NCBI GenBank assembly: GCA_022494885.1
Contig: JAGVSM010004499.1
Location: 111,828-175,827 of the forward strand
Source of the DNA: Micrasema longulum
Lineage: Eukaryota > Arthropoda > Insecta > Trichoptera > Brachycentridae
Direction of reading: 5' to 3'
Length of the DNA: 64,000 nucleotides
Notes under the pieces: model-generated
Seen by the model: only the letters and a program-made list of their open reading frames with translations
What the model was told of the DNA's origin: nothing
Database searches by the model: none
Position numbers and translations under genes: made by a program
Part shown: piece after piece, positions 1-10,660 of the stretch
How the letters are laid out: each line of letters begins with the position of its first letter
Numbering within the stretch: position 1 is the first letter of the stretch

Positions 1-160
1 GGGGCTCTCTGTCAGCTGCGCATAGAGGAAAGTTATACTAAATATTCCTAAGGAATACAAACTCTATGCAGATTAAGGAGGGGGGAGGAGGACGTATGGA
101 CAGAGGCCAACACGTCGTCCCCACCCCTCAGGATCCCCTCAATGCCTCTGTTTTTATTAT
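1..160 (-). repeat. SINE body fragment, inverted relative to 31300-31440
   Basis: The reverse complement closely matches 31300-31440, sharing gacgacgtcgtgttggcc, cctctgtcca, ttaatctgcat and ctttcctctatgcg in the same order. At 31.2 kb the matching block follows a tRNA-like head, so this is probably the body of the same SINE family, cut by the window edge. No promoter head is visible here. Confidence 0.6.
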
Positions 161-177
161 TTTTTTTTTTTTTTTTT

Positions 178-219
178 GCCTATTTTTTATGTATAAATAT
201 ATATGTATATAAAATAGGC
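178..219. repeat. AT-rich hairpin beside a T tract
   Basis: A run of about 20 T is followed by an imperfect palindrome that starts gcctatttt and ends aaaataggc. It sits between the SINE fragment and the LINE fragment and may mark the end of one of them. Confidence 0.5.
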
Positions 220-261
220 AAAAATAGCAGTTCGCAGTGGAGACTAGGTGATGACTCCACT

Positions 262-600
262 GCGAGGACGAGACAAGCACTATCGACAACATCAAGAAGG
301 GAGTAGGTACCGCGCCGGTTTGGACATGTAGAGCGAATGGACGGCGAAAGAACGGCTAAAACGATTTACCACGTGAATTTTGATGGATGCAGAAAACAAC
401 GAGGAAGACCGATAAAGTCATGGCACGACCAAATTCAACAAATACTTGAAGACAGACATGTCAAAAGTCGGCATAATCGGCGTGCGTGCATAAGACGATG
501 TATTAATGTAGAGTATGCAAAGGCTGAGTGATATGGCGTTCTATTTTATCGGTCTACACCCACGGGGAAACGGCGTGACGGTGTGTTTGTTTTGTTTTTT
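262..600 (+). pseudogene. LINE reverse transcriptase C-terminal fragment (WFGHVERM family)
   Basis: Translation from about 268 gives ETSTIDNIKKG, then a frameshift near 305 leads into HVERMDGERTAKTIYHVNFD and RGRPIKSWHDQIQQIL. These match the C-terminus of the longer copy ending at 60866. The frame stops at 529-531, but homology continues through the 'cacggggaaacggcgtgacgg' block and ends in a GTTT-rich tail near 575-600. Only the last part of the element is present, as expected for a 5'-truncated target-primed insertion. It is non-functional: truncated, frameshifted and lacking the catalytic domain. The clade (RTE-like or another with this C-terminus) is not certain. Confidence 0.85.
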
Positions 601-1133
601 TTAGTGGACTGTACAATTCGCGATGAAATTACCTTCCCGGTGACTGCAACAAGTGCATTGACTGGCCCGATGGCCCGACGCCTCCCACTCCCCGCTGCGC
701 TGTGCGATGTTTTAATGATTCAAAATATCTAAATAATATCTAACTTATATTATAAGGAGCTCGCTTACGCGGTAAATAGTGACTAGTAACTACCGTCACT
801 CTTTGAAATTACATATTGCTACACACACTTTACTGACATTTATTTATTAATTACGAAATTTGCATACAAGAATATCTAGATATTTACTCCATAGGGCTTT
901 TTCTTCTAATAACTCGTAATAGGAATGAAGACAGATTTTTTTTACAACGCAAAAAATATATATAACATAAATATTACGAACGTGTGTTCAAAACAAGAAA
1001 ATGTGTTTAAAAATGGTTATTTTTACGTTAATATTAAGAAGTCCGATGTATGCACGTAAAAACGCGTACAATAATTTAATTCCGAGTTGTAATAATAAAA
1101 TATCCATAGTACGGTACCGGAGTGCGGTGGAGC
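600..1133. other. No gene seen; AT-rich spacer
   Basis: Both strands were inspected. There is AT-rich unique-looking sequence with a small GC-rich patch near 655-705. No homology to other repeats in the window was noticed. Confidence 0.5.
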
Positions 1134-1196
1134 GTTGTGCGTTGTGCGTTGTGCGTTGTGCGTTGTGCGTTGTGCGTTGTGCGTTGTGCGTTGTGC
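1134..1196. repeat. 7-bp minisatellite (GTTGTGC)9
   Basis: Nine perfect head-to-tail copies of GTTGTGC with no interruption. Because 7 is not a multiple of 3, both strands show short artefactual open frames of repeated dipeptides, which should not be annotated as protein. The absence of mismatches suggests recent expansion. Confidence 0.97.
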
Positions 1197-1869
1197 AGTT
1201 GGCTTCTGATTTAACCAATTCTATGTTGTTAAAGATGTTATCAAAACAATAAATGACACTAACCGGCTGTAGAACGACTTACACAGACCGATGCCTAGTC
1301 TCGCGCAATATTTTAGAACCGAGCTGCTCTCGAGATACTCGAAAGCGACTTAACTTTGACCGTATTATTATTTTTAGAATATATACATTTGATACGAGCC
1401 GGTCGAACGATGATCGTATCACACATTCGTATTAATATGCGCGTAATTGCTGGAATTAGGTTTGTACTTGCAATAATAAGCGCATTGTTATTCATTGAAG
1501 AGAAGGAAATCTGCATACTTAGAATTAGGATGATGCATTTCAATTCAAAACGTGGGTATTGCGTTACATGCAAGAAGCAGTTAATCTCAAGTGGGAAGGT
1601 AGATACTCGTAGTAGATGCATACTTCACAATGCACATCGAATACCACACCGTCGAATAAATATGCATTCCTAGTTACACAGTACGGCGAGTTAGCGGTAG
1701 CACGTGGCGACCCACCGGCGCATGGTGCGAGTTGTGACCCTCGATAGTCGTGCCTACTTCTGCCCGAATATTTTTTATGCTCTGGAATTCGCAATCGACC
1801 GTGATCGCGTCAATCAACGAATGACAGGAAGTTTATAAGTAATAAATGCAGTCGGCTTAATCGAGACGA
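1197..1869. other. No gene seen
   Basis: Mixed-composition spacer with short open frames on both strands that overlap one another and show no recognisable domain. Nothing repeated elsewhere in the window was noticed. Confidence 0.45.
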
Positions 1870-2240
1870 CTTAACGGAACAAGGCTGCGGCAGCCGAATT
1901 ATGAAACCTCAGATCCGACTGACCGCGGTACGGGAACCGAAGAAACGGTCATTCGGCACATTGTGTATCGTATCGAGAGGACTCCGGATCGCCTCTGTGG
2001 TCTTCGCGAAATTCTACGATCGAGACTGAGATCGGCCAAACGACGCCGACGGGTAGGCAGTCGCTCGAATGAATCACCGCTTCGCATGAATGGATGCTTC
2101 GTGACACTACTCTCCTTTAACTGTTAACTGTCACCACCGACGGAAGGCCTTCGAGTGAGAACTGACAATATATTGAATTACGTCAGAGCGCTGTACAACA
2201 TTTAGCTGCGGAGAGCTCTCGTCCCACATGATATTCGTAT
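1870..2240. other. GC-richer island, possible promoter or exon, unassigned
   Basis: Composition shifts to CpG-containing, higher-GC sequence (ccgactgaccgcggtacggg, cgacgccgacgggtaggc), and a CRE-like attacgtcag lies at about 2177. No convincing open frame or domain was found. It could be an upstream region or a non-coding exon of a gene outside the window, or an old repeat. Confidence 0.25.
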
Positions 2241-2740
2241 TCACCATTCACACGCGAACACGAAACAAAGAAATATCTCGTATACTAAACTTGATAGGTT
2301 ATGCACTACTCTGCGAGAAATCAGTTCGAACCGAAATATCTCTAGTGAACACGCCACGGGACACTTAATAAAGGGCCGAGTGGTCCAATATCAGTACTGA
2401 AGAGATTAGAGAGGAATGAACAGAATGTCGGTGCGTATAATTTAGTTGGTAAAGTGCTCTCACCGCGTCACCTATAAATCAGACTCTGCATACGATTAGT
2501 CAGTAAGAGAAGTATTTCAGTGGAATGTGGAAGATCTCTTCAGTCTCCGAGTACTTGCAAAAGTATAACATGTATTATGTTTACATATTGCGTGTCAGTA
2601 ATCTGTGACCATGACGTATATAAGGGACGGTTTAGGGGGTTCAAACCTTCCATCGAAAAGTAGTTTACTCCGGATGTAATGAATTTTCCGGATGAAAGCT
2701 AATACTAGGACAGTCAAAAATACTACATAATGGACACTAC

Positions 2741-2935
2741 AACGACTTACCTTACTACTTGAAAACTTTTACTGGAGACAAATTTAAAATTAATCTGAAA
2801 AAGCACATAATGACTGAACTAACTAGACTAGACGAGACATAAAATGACTAGACAATATTAAATTTCTAATGTAACCCTAACGGGTTTTTTAAAATTGTAA
2901 ATATTTTTATTTTTTTTAAATACTGGATAAATCAT
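2741..2935 (+). pseudogene. LINE C-terminal tail and 3' end fragment
   Basis: The frame from 2741 reads NDLPYYLKTFTGDKFKINL and continues KKHIMTELTRLDET before a stop at 2840-2842. The 'N-LP ... FK-NLK-hL' pattern is typical of the last residues of jockey/CR1-type reverse transcriptase proteins. The following segment contains the small hairpin aacccTAACgggtt and then an A/T-rich run, like other LINE 3' ends here. Everything upstream of the tail is missing. Strand and class are inferred from this short pattern. Confidence 0.55.
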
Positions 2936-3056
2936 ACAAGAATGGACCTTTTCCATTATTTTTGTAAAACAAGAAACACCAAATGGGCCTCCGATTAGAA
3001 GAATAATATTAATAATGATACTTAAAAAGCAATCATCATTAATGTCCGCTCCCTAG

Positions 3057-3260
3057 TTGGAGCATATGGTGTCTACGAAGGCAGCTCTGTCGGCCGACTG
3101 CTCCTGTCCCGTAGTTCTGGCATGGACTGCCGACGAACAGTCAGCTGCGGACGTCCAGGACGCCGAGAACCCGATGCCTTGCGGAGTAGGCAAGCGAGGT
3201 GATGGATCTAAGGAGGCATCCGCAGTTTATAGCTTAGCCAATCGTATCGCCTTCGCTTGA
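3057..3260 (+). other. Short GC-rich open frame, possible exon, unrecognised
   Basis: A 67-residue open frame with insect-like codon use (GCC, GAC, AAG, GAG, CTG preferred), in sharp contrast to its AT-rich flanks. It includes ADCSCPVVLAWTADEQSAAD and ends LANRIAFA before TGA at 3258-3260. It opens at TTG rather than ATG; an internal ATG lies at 3066. I recognise no family. It could be an exon remnant, a domesticated or decayed transposon gag-like segment, or chance. Confidence 0.25.
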
Positions 3261-3421
3261 TGACAGTTGTCACCGGAGTTTCCTACGTCCGTTCTATTAT
3301 TTCTTCATTCCTTACAAAGTCAACCTCTCTGGAATCCTCCCCCCCCCGTGCGGCAGCTATAAATACGCCCTTGATCCTGATAATTTTTGTACTGACACGA
3401 AAATACTATTAAATTAAAAAT

Positions 3422-3471
3422 CCAGCGTACTAATACATTCGTATAATAAATTATATTTATTAGCACGCTGG
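3422..3471. repeat. Short hairpin with 14-bp arms
   Basis: ccagcgtactaata pairs with tattagcacgctgg with one mismatch across a 22-bp AT-rich loop. It resembles a very small inverted-repeat element; no target duplication was identified. Confidence 0.6.
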
Positions 3472-3659
3472 AAGTGAATTGAAATATTTGTACTGTATAA
3501 ACTTCTAAGGGAACAAAAATGGTTACGACTCCATATAGAAGCGAAACAAATAAAATAATTCATTCGGTATGCATGATGAAAAAATACTGAAACTCAAATA
3601 AGAAGAAAAATCCGATTTATTTTTTATAAAATATTTCTCATTGTATTTTTAAATGAATC

Positions 3660-3857
3660 GAATATTTTTTCTAGATTTGTTGCAACCGAGAGGAAAACAT
3701 TTTTGAAAAGCGAATATGGCAGTCTAGGCATTTACAGACCTTAAGTGGCTACTTTACACACTGTGTAACATTCACGTCGCAACAAATTTAGATCCGAATA
3801 ACTCCAGCCTGTCTACAAACATTTGGGCATACTCAAAACATTGCTGAATAATTTTTC
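3660..3857 (+). mobile_element. Family A repeat, short copy (A1)
   Basis: Contains the family core tctaggcatttacag and ccttaagtggctactttaca-cactgtgtaacattcac, bracketed by gttgcaac at the left and gcaacaaatttagatc at the right, then the end module with cctgtctacaaacatttggg. The middle of the core is deleted relative to other copies. Flanks gaatattttttc (3660-3671) and gaataatttttc (3846-3857) form an imperfect 12-bp direct repeat that may be a target duplication. Confidence 0.75.
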
Positions 3858-5337
3858 ATTCACCAAAGCACTACATACATATTATTTATCTACTCTAGTG
3901 AGTCAAGTTAAGTGTGTCACAGTATTTCACACAAGGTCGCTTAGCCTAAGTTCGTGTCTTAAACAATATACATACAATGAGGACATTTTTGGGAAATTAC
4001 TTACGTTCTCGCACCCTTATTCTTTAAATACTCTATATCGATAGGAGAATGATTCTGACATGCGCTATAATTTTTACGGTTATCGTCATGACTACATGTA
4101 GATACATGGTAGGTATGCTAGGATAGCTCTCGAAAAGTTACTTGCCTGTAATGTTTTATGTTGAAAAAATATGACGAAGAAATTCTAGAGCGCGTTATGT
4201 GTAATAACTTGTTTCATGGTTGATAGACATGGGAAGCAAAGAGTCAGAAAATTTGTTGACAATAATAGCTTAATTTGTACCTTTATGTTACATACAAACT
4301 TATATATAGATTACATTCATACTTATTATGTCCGTGTACACTTTTGCAAATACGACCCTATATATTTATTTTTTGCCGCAACATATCGGTTCTTTAGAAC
4401 AGGCATTGCCCATATAGGAACCGATAGATCATCTCGAGTATTCCGCTATACCGCACTCCTTCGCTCGCTTTATTTGTCCTAAGTGTTTAAGTAGAATATT
4501 GTTTGTAATTTGGCTTATGTGATTTTTCTTATATATAAATAAATAAATATTTATAAAAATATACAAAAAAAATTACCCCTTGTTACACACTTCTAAACCC
4601 TAATGATGAGTTTATGACATATTCCATGGCGTTTTGAAAGCAACGTTCCGTCCATTATTATATCGGTGGTGAAAGTTTAATAGTATTTTTTTCCTATAGA
4701 CGCCAAAACGGGGCTTTTGCCCTATATTACTTACAAGATTAACCAAGACGATTTATAATATGACTTGTCCATGAAGATTGATTGCACTCACCAATGCAGT
4801 GGGATAGGACAATGATGATCTATCAATAATAATAATTATAGTTTATTAACAAAATAACAATTACTTTATCTACTACATACACACCTAGGTAAGGTTTGTT
4901 ATGATCATCTATAACAAACAAAAAAAATAGGTATTGAATACAGTAACTAACATTTTGTAATTGTTACCTGAATAGTCTAGTTATAACCAGCAGACTTTGA
5001 CTATATCTCAGCAGTCAGGTGGGTAACGAGTAACGAGTAACGATTTGTCCTCGCTAAATCGACGGTTAATAAGATTTTAATATTCAAAACGAGAGTCGCA
5101 ATAATTATTCGACAAATGAGTGTGAAAAGTCGTGACCGCGTGAAGGATTGACAGAAATGTGACCCAGAAGGGGATCTCGATGGGAGGGGGGCGGTTGAGG
5201 GTCAGGGAGAACAAGCGGGTGCCTGTTGGGGGGTGGCTGATGCGGGGTCTAAAGTGTCACACTCGGTATTGTTTGTGGCACGCGCTAGGTCTAATGTGGC
5301 GTTGCTCCAAGTCGACTTAAACTTGTGCCAGATACCA
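3858..5337. other. No gene seen; simple-sequence spots
   Basis: Two overlapping short open frames near 3823-4044 and 4216-4482 have no recognisable content. A TATAAATAAATAAAT run at about 4531-4556 resembles a LINE tail without an attached body. Near 5026 there is a threefold taacgag repeat, and around 5185-5245 a G-rich patch. Confidence 0.4.
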
Positions 5338-5912
5338 GTAGCTCAATCACAAATAACTATCGACGTGCTTAAAAACATGCTAAGCATTTGAGCGATCACA
5401 ATGAACAATAATGAACATGCTTAAGTTATCGCAGTCATAAGCCAACGCGTGTGTAATCTCTAAGTCAACGCTCGTGTCGGTTTGTTTTTTATTTTCCTCG
5501 TAAATAAATACAGTTCGCTGGCGAAAAATCGGCGTTTACTATTAAAATAATACAATATATTTATTTGCAAAATAGTAAGGAGTATCTAATACTAAAAAGT
5601 GACAGTTAAATTACAATTCCTATGGCGACTGCTTTTCTTGACATTTGGCTTGCCAACCGCCGGCTAAATGCAATAAATAGCGTAATAAGTAATAAATAAA
5701 AATAGCAGTTTTTAAATATTTTCCATATTTACACCGGTGAAATTCAAATATGCGATTGCGCAGCAGAATTATACGCCGCGAAACATTTTAACATTTAATA
5801 TGAGGTGTTGACGGATGTTGCATCGTGATCGCGAATACGGCAAACAACCATGGTGAGAAATCGTTATCACGTCGCTTACTAGCACGTCGATAGTTATTTG
5901 TGATTGAGCTGC
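5338..5912. mobile_element. Non-autonomous element with 32-bp terminal inverted repeats
   Basis: The left end (5338-5369, agctcaatcacaaataacta then tcgacgtgct) is repeated in inverse orientation at 5881-5912 with one mismatch. The enclosed 575 bp has no coding capacity. The left 150 bp (agcatttgagcgatcacaat, caacgctcgtgtcggttt) recurs at 15999-16130, showing this is a dispersed family. Imperfect direct repeats gtgccagatacc / gtgccaggtacc flank the element, but their offset differs on the two sides, so a target duplication is not established. Confidence 0.7.
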
Positions 5913-6084
5913 AGGTGCCAGGTACCGAGTGGTAATTGCATACCTCAGGTATCCATGGTACCTATCATATTATATCAAGTAAAATCTGATTAAACTATCT
6001 ACTGCTGTTGGAAAAAATTGCGATTCACTTTCAACAATAACAAATAACTATGGATTAATACTACATTGATCGATTTTTAATACA

Positions 6085-6480
6085 AACAAACCATCATGCG
6101 GTTTCTCCTTAGGGGTAGACAGAGAGGATAGAACGCCATATCACTATGTCTTTGCGTACAGATCTCCTTTCCTCTACATTCATACATCAGATCTTCTCGC
6201 GCACGCGCGCCGCATACTTCGACTTCTTACATGTCTGTACTGTCCATTATCAAGTATTTGTTGGATTTGATCATGTCACGTCTTTCTCCATCTTCCTCGA
6301 TTTCTGCACCCATCATCATTAGCATCGTAAATCTTTTTAGCCGTTCTTTTACCGTCCATTCGCTCTACATGTACAAACCATCGCGGAACTCCTTTACTGA
6401 TTCTGTCGATAATGCTTAACTTAGCCTTACAGAATGTACTGGTCTCGATACTTTGATAATGCATCACTGAAAAAGGAAGT
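6085..6480 (-). pseudogene. LINE C-terminal fragment (WFGHVERM family)
   Basis: Reverse-strand translation reads KLSIIDRISKGVPRWFVHVE then RMDGKRTAKKIYDANDDGCR NRGRW, with a stop at 6276-6278 where the family has RKTWHDQ. Homology continues after that stop through the tatcctctctgtctacccct block and ends in a gtttgttt tail near 6085. It is 5'-truncated and inactive, and it lies in opposite orientation to the copies at 262 and 59850. Confidence 0.85.
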
Positions 6481-6760
6481 TCAGTGCGACAGGAAATTGA
6501 ATATATAAGAAGTTTTATGACGCGCGGTAAAATTGGAGTATATAATTTACGGCGAAGATTCTTGAAAAATGTATGAAAATAATTCAAATGATTCTTTCAA
6601 AAATAAACTACTTTGAACGACAACACTAGTTCTCTGAAATCAACCAATGACACAGTGTTGTTATACATTTCCGGTTTTCGGGAAGACAACCCTCCAATCA
6701 AGATTCACCGTAGAGAGCTCGTGCCAGACGGAGTAATTTCAAAATAATAAAACTTTAAAA
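6470..6760 (-). repeat. Family B repeat (B1)
   Basis: Shares with the other family B copies the end aggaagttcagtg, then gcgcggtaaaattggag, the block aaatcaaccaatgacacagt, cattccggttttccgg-like sequence, and a terminal gagtaatttcaaaataataa stretch. The copy is more diverged than those at 30.5 and 45.8 kb and abuts the LINE fragment. Confidence 0.55.
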
Positions 6761-6811
6761 TTCATTTATACGAGTATAAATATATTTTTATGTATTTTGA
6801 ATCTTGAAATA

Positions 6812-6845
6812 GAGCACACATGAATGTATTATTATGTGTGCTCTA
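6812..6845. repeat. Perfect 10-bp-arm hairpin
   Basis: agagcacaca and tgtgtgctct are exact inverse complements around a 14-bp loop. No flanking coding sequence; function unknown. Confidence 0.7.
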
Positions 6846-6849
6846 ATAA

Positions 6850-7410
6850 TAACACTATACATATATTTTATTTATAAATTGTTTAACACATATTTTTTAA
6901 CCTTCAGTTTGAATTTTTGAAAAAAAAAATTGCCTTACATTTGTTTATTTTATTCATATAAATACATATATATTACAAAAAATAATAACGTATCCCTAAC
7001 TCTATGAGGCCAAGGCCCCGTGTTAAGTTGGGATACGACACAATGGAAAGTGGAAGCAGTATATTATTAAAAAATTGCAAAATCAAAAATTTTATCATAA
7101 ATATCTTAATATACATTTGAACAACACGTTCGTTGGTATATAAATCTATGCATTATCTCACAGCAGTCTCCTGAAATAACATTTTCCCTTAAAAAACCCC
7201 AAACTTGTACACTTCTCTTGAAAATGGCTATATAAAATAGAATTTGGTAATTTCGCCTTTTTTCTAAATTGGGGCTATTTTATTATTTATTATTTTAAAA
7301 TTACTTAAAATATTTTGCTCTCCAATTCATTTATAATCATGTCAGCAAACAATGATTCATAACAAGAAAAAAATAATAAATAAAAAATATTTCCTGTAAG
7401 GTATTTTTAA
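6850..7410. other. No gene seen; A/T-rich
   Basis: Strongly AT-rich with multiple stops in all frames. Nothing repeated was recognised apart from simple runs. Confidence 0.45.
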
Positions 7411-7418
7411 ATATGGTG

Positions 7419-7458
7419 TTCTGACGAAGAGTCGGGTACATCTCAAAACCGGTAGACT
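7419..7458 (+). ncRNA. Hammerhead-like motif, degenerate
   Basis: CTGACGA is followed by a short complementary pair (agag...ctct-like) and then CAAAACCGGTAGAC, paralleling the CTGANGA...GAAACCGGT arrangement at 30.1, 38.2, 43.7 and 44.2 kb. The GAAA box is changed to CAAA, so it is unlikely to cleave. Confidence 0.35.
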
Positions 7459-7734
7459 TAAAAAAAAATTGTATCAATATTTAATCCATACTTAATCGAA
7501 ATTTGTAATTTGTTCTTAAAGTATCGAATTTTTCTGCATTCTACAGTCTATTAAAAATATTTGATAGCCTATGCATATATGTGTGCGTAACTGAGAGTTT
7601 TCATATAAATTATTCTAGTGTCACACAAATAAAAATTGTATATTTACTAACAAGTACAATAACATTGGCATTAAACTGAAAGCATTGTACATCAATTTTA
7701 AATAAAAAATCTCAAAGACGTTATCTTTCTCTGT

Positions 7735-7835
7735 TGCAGCAAATTTAGATCTAAATAACTCCCCGGGGAGGAAATCCAGCTAGTCTGCAAACATTTGGAC
7801 ATACTCGAATCATTACAATTAATTATTTTTTATGG
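7735..7835 (-). mobile_element. Family A end module only (A2)
   Basis: Contains gttgcagcaaatttagatct, ctccccggggag and cagctagtctgcaaacattt followed by ggacatactcgaat. This matches the terminal (Z) module of family A as seen at 3790-3835 and 63235-63290. The core module is absent. Confidence 0.7.
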
Positions 7836-7904
7836 TTTTTATAATTAGGTTAAAATGCGGGCTCCGCAATACCAGTACGTTTTCATTTACAAAAGTTCTA
7901 CTTT

Positions 7905-8060
7905 ATCCACAATGAGAAAGTTCATTGGTTTTAAAAAATATATATATTTGTTAATATACTATTTAACTAAGCCAAAATTTTTTTTTAAAAAATTTGTGTG
8001 TCGTTTTATTAGTGCTATAATTTTTTATCGATTTTTGTTTCTGATATTTTTTCTCTGGTA
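7905..8060 (+). repeat. Family B left-end fragment
   Basis: aatgagaaagttcattggtt and atttgttaatatactattta followed by actaagccaaaattttt match the left end of the family B copy at 30519. Homology fades beyond about 8060. Confidence 0.5.
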
Positions 8061-8109
8061 TTTTGATCATGTTCATGTTGTCTTTGATTTTTATTTCCAA
8101 ATGCATATT

Positions 8110-8706
8110 CGTGTTTAATATTATCATCACAAATTGGCTTAGTTTGATGGTCTACTGACTATTAATTTTTTTATAAAACCACAAAACATCCTCATTTGTC
8201 TCTGTTCAGCTGCTAGGATAATTTCAACAATACGAACATAAAGAATGGAGCAGTTTTACCGAAATATGGTAAGGTATTTTTAGTATCCACAAATGAATAC
8301 TGCCAGTAGGTGATCCATCAGAAATCCCAAGTAATTAGTAATTAGCAGAATGGTCGTGTGTGCGAGTAGGAAGTAGGAAGGGAATGAATGAGATCATAGT
8401 GCGTGACGGAATGTTTTAACAAGATTAGGTATAATAACATAATCATCGATAGTTTGTCATAGTTAAGTCAATAATGCCGTATCTACTCGAATCAAACTAA
8501 AATGCCACCAACTAAAGCCAGTGACGTTTTGAATGGGGAAATATCACCTTTTTTTTCAATTATCAATTGACAAGGGTCTATAAAATACTATAAATAAAAT
8601 CTATAGCACCCGCTTTTCCCTATACATTTTATTTTGCATACTGTCATTCTTATCTTTCGAGATAGTTACGTATTAACAACTCTAACATTTATGTAGGATT
8701 AATGTA
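8110..8706. other. No gene seen
   Basis: AT-rich spacer. No repeats or domains were recognised. Confidence 0.4.
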
Positions 8707-9116
8707 GTTGAGGGTTGGTTGGAGTTCCTACCCCAGTTAGATTGACAGAGAAGACAAGAGGTTGCTGTTTAATGCGTATTTATTACGTGGCGAATAAGAT
8801 ACAGCACTTGGTTGTATTGCGCGAGCGTATCGGCGATGATGGGTTGAAGAGACTGCACTTGAACTACATGCTGGAGCGACTGAACTGGTTGGGCTGACTG
8901 ACTTGAACGGGCTGACTGTGGTCTCTTTATAGACGACGTTCCTTTGTAGTTCATTTCTTCATGGTAGGGACGATGTGAATGTACTGCAGAACAATGCTCC
9001 CGGTTCAACGTGCTATTGCACATAAGAGTTGCATTATACGAATGTATTGGATTCGATAGAAAATGATGACATTGCATCGTCGGTCATTAGTCTACTTCAG
9101 GTGAATTAATTTAACA
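8707..9116 (-). mobile_element. Candidate solo LTR
   Basis: On the reverse strand there is a TATA-like ctataaagag (about 8925), an AATAAA signal about 150 bp downstream (about 8780), and a terminus ...ccctcaactaca. The opposite end could be tgttaaattaat, giving TGT...ACA ends. Composition is distinct from the flanks, with repeated cagtcag/cagcccaac motifs. I found no matching second LTR, no primer-binding site and no clean 5-bp target duplication, so the boundaries are provisional. The open frames on both strands here are probably not protein-coding. Confidence 0.4.
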
Positions 9117-9760
9117 CGTGTGTGTCATCGATTATGGACTACCTACATGTGGTATAGGTTTGCATATTCTACCGTATTCTAATGCGATGCCCTCCAGCCA
9201 CCCGAGCTTACCTCATACCCTGCGAGACCCCTAAATTTATCATCCCCCACCCCCTAATGTTGGCCTTTATAAGGCGAATTTCTAGCCTGGTTTGTAGTCG
9301 TCTTCCTACCTTTCTGCTTGCCTATCTTTTAGGTAATTTTTTGGTAAAGACACCCACTCAGGGCTCTCCTAGCGAACCGGCTTGCTTTCCTTTTCTGGAA
9401 CTCTTTGGTACTAGACTACGCCCTGGCTCTCACCCTGTCCAGTCATATTATGCTGTCATCCCTTCCTAACATAGTCGCTTGCCTTATTTGGCATCCGGGT
9501 TCATTGGTCAGACATATAATTAGATTATTCCAGACCATAGTAACTAATCCCGAGTACCTACTAAATGAAGTACGAATGCTGGCTGCTAGGCCCTTTCGCT
9601 AACGTCTGAATACGGTATAAAACATCACATTACTAGGAAGAGCTAGTTCGGTTGTTCGAGGCGCACACGTGTTTTGGTCACCCGGAATCCGAAATCACCC
9701 CCTGTCGTAAACAATAATTCCGGTGCCCCTCAATCTGTACAATCAGTGCTTGCCAACCCG
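9117..9760. other. Unassigned pyrimidine-rich block
   Basis: About 9180-9600 is relatively GC- and pyrimidine-rich with an open frame of 95 codons (9182-9469) whose translation has no recognised motif. A ggtataaaaca TATA-like sequence lies at about 9614. It could be the remainder of an LTR element or an old repeat. Strand and function are unknown. Confidence 0.25.
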
Positions 9761-10162
9761 TGAAACCAACGATATTGTATTTATTTAATTTGCTAGTGCT
9801 TGTACTGTATGTAATGTATCAACTGAATCAACAAATATCTTTGAAATATAACCAGACGTGTTATAAATCTAAATTTTGTGTTATTTGCCGATGTAGTAGC
9901 ACACGGAGAATGATAAATCGACGCACACTAGAAATTGACAATTTATTTTTGTTTAGAATATAAAGTAGCGTAAAAAATTATTGACAGATACACTGAGGTA
10001 TAATTGAATAGTGATGATGCTTTATAGAACGATTGTTTTAAATTATGTTCCGAAAAATGAGCGTTGTTGCGTGAGCATTGCCGTGCGAAACGCGCGATAG
10101 AGTAAAAAAGACTAGCTGCCTATGCCAAGTTTACTGTAAATTCAAAGCTGTATGTCGCGCCT
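9761..10162. other. No gene seen
   Basis: AT-rich spacer with short open frames of no recognisable content. Confidence 0.4.
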
Positions 10163-10660
10163 TTTTTAGTTTGTCCAAATGTTTGTAGACAAAAGACTGG
10201 ATTTTACCCCCTAGGGGTATTAAGATTAACAGACTACTACATGGATGGAAAATATTTTTGAAAAGGAAAATATGGAAGTCTAGTCGTTTACAGTGCTTAT
10301 GACCTGTCATCGGTTGATTTAAGTGACTTTACACGCATTCACTTTGCCTTTGAAATGTCTATTTTTCTTCCGTTATATTAAACCAACCCATCCAAGAAGA
10401 AGTATAAAAATTGTAAAGTAGTTTTCAGGCATTGCCGAGTAAGTAAAATAATTTAATCAGGTGAACCTCTTCGCAGCAATAAAGGTTTCAATTATAGATT
10501 TAACTTCGCCATTACCAACAGATAGAAGAATTGACGAAATACAAATGTTCAAACATGGTGGATGTTGTCAGTCAATGACAGGTTTTAATCCCTGTAAATG
10601 CCTAGACTTCTATGTTTTCTTTTCAAACCTGTTTTCCATTTCTGTTGTAATTTGTTGACT
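10163..10660. mobile_element. Family A repeat, palindromic copy (A3)
   Basis: Starts with the Z module (tttgtccaaatgtttgtaga, caaaagactggatttt), then the plus-orientation core (aagtctagtcgtttacagtg, ttatgacctgtcat). The middle is partly changed, and it ends with the minus-orientation core (tgtaaatgcctagacttcta) and tgttgtaatttgttga. Also present are the internal aggcattgc and gtttcaattatag segments seen in other copies. No coding potential. Confidence 0.75.

Noticed and set aside
988..1252. Open frames on both strands across the heptamer array
   Set aside because: They are created by the 7-bp repeat and have no other content.
9182..9602. Two overlapping frames (95 and 65 codons) as a gene
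   Set aside because: No motif, no codon preference and no partner; more likely part of an LTR or old repeat.
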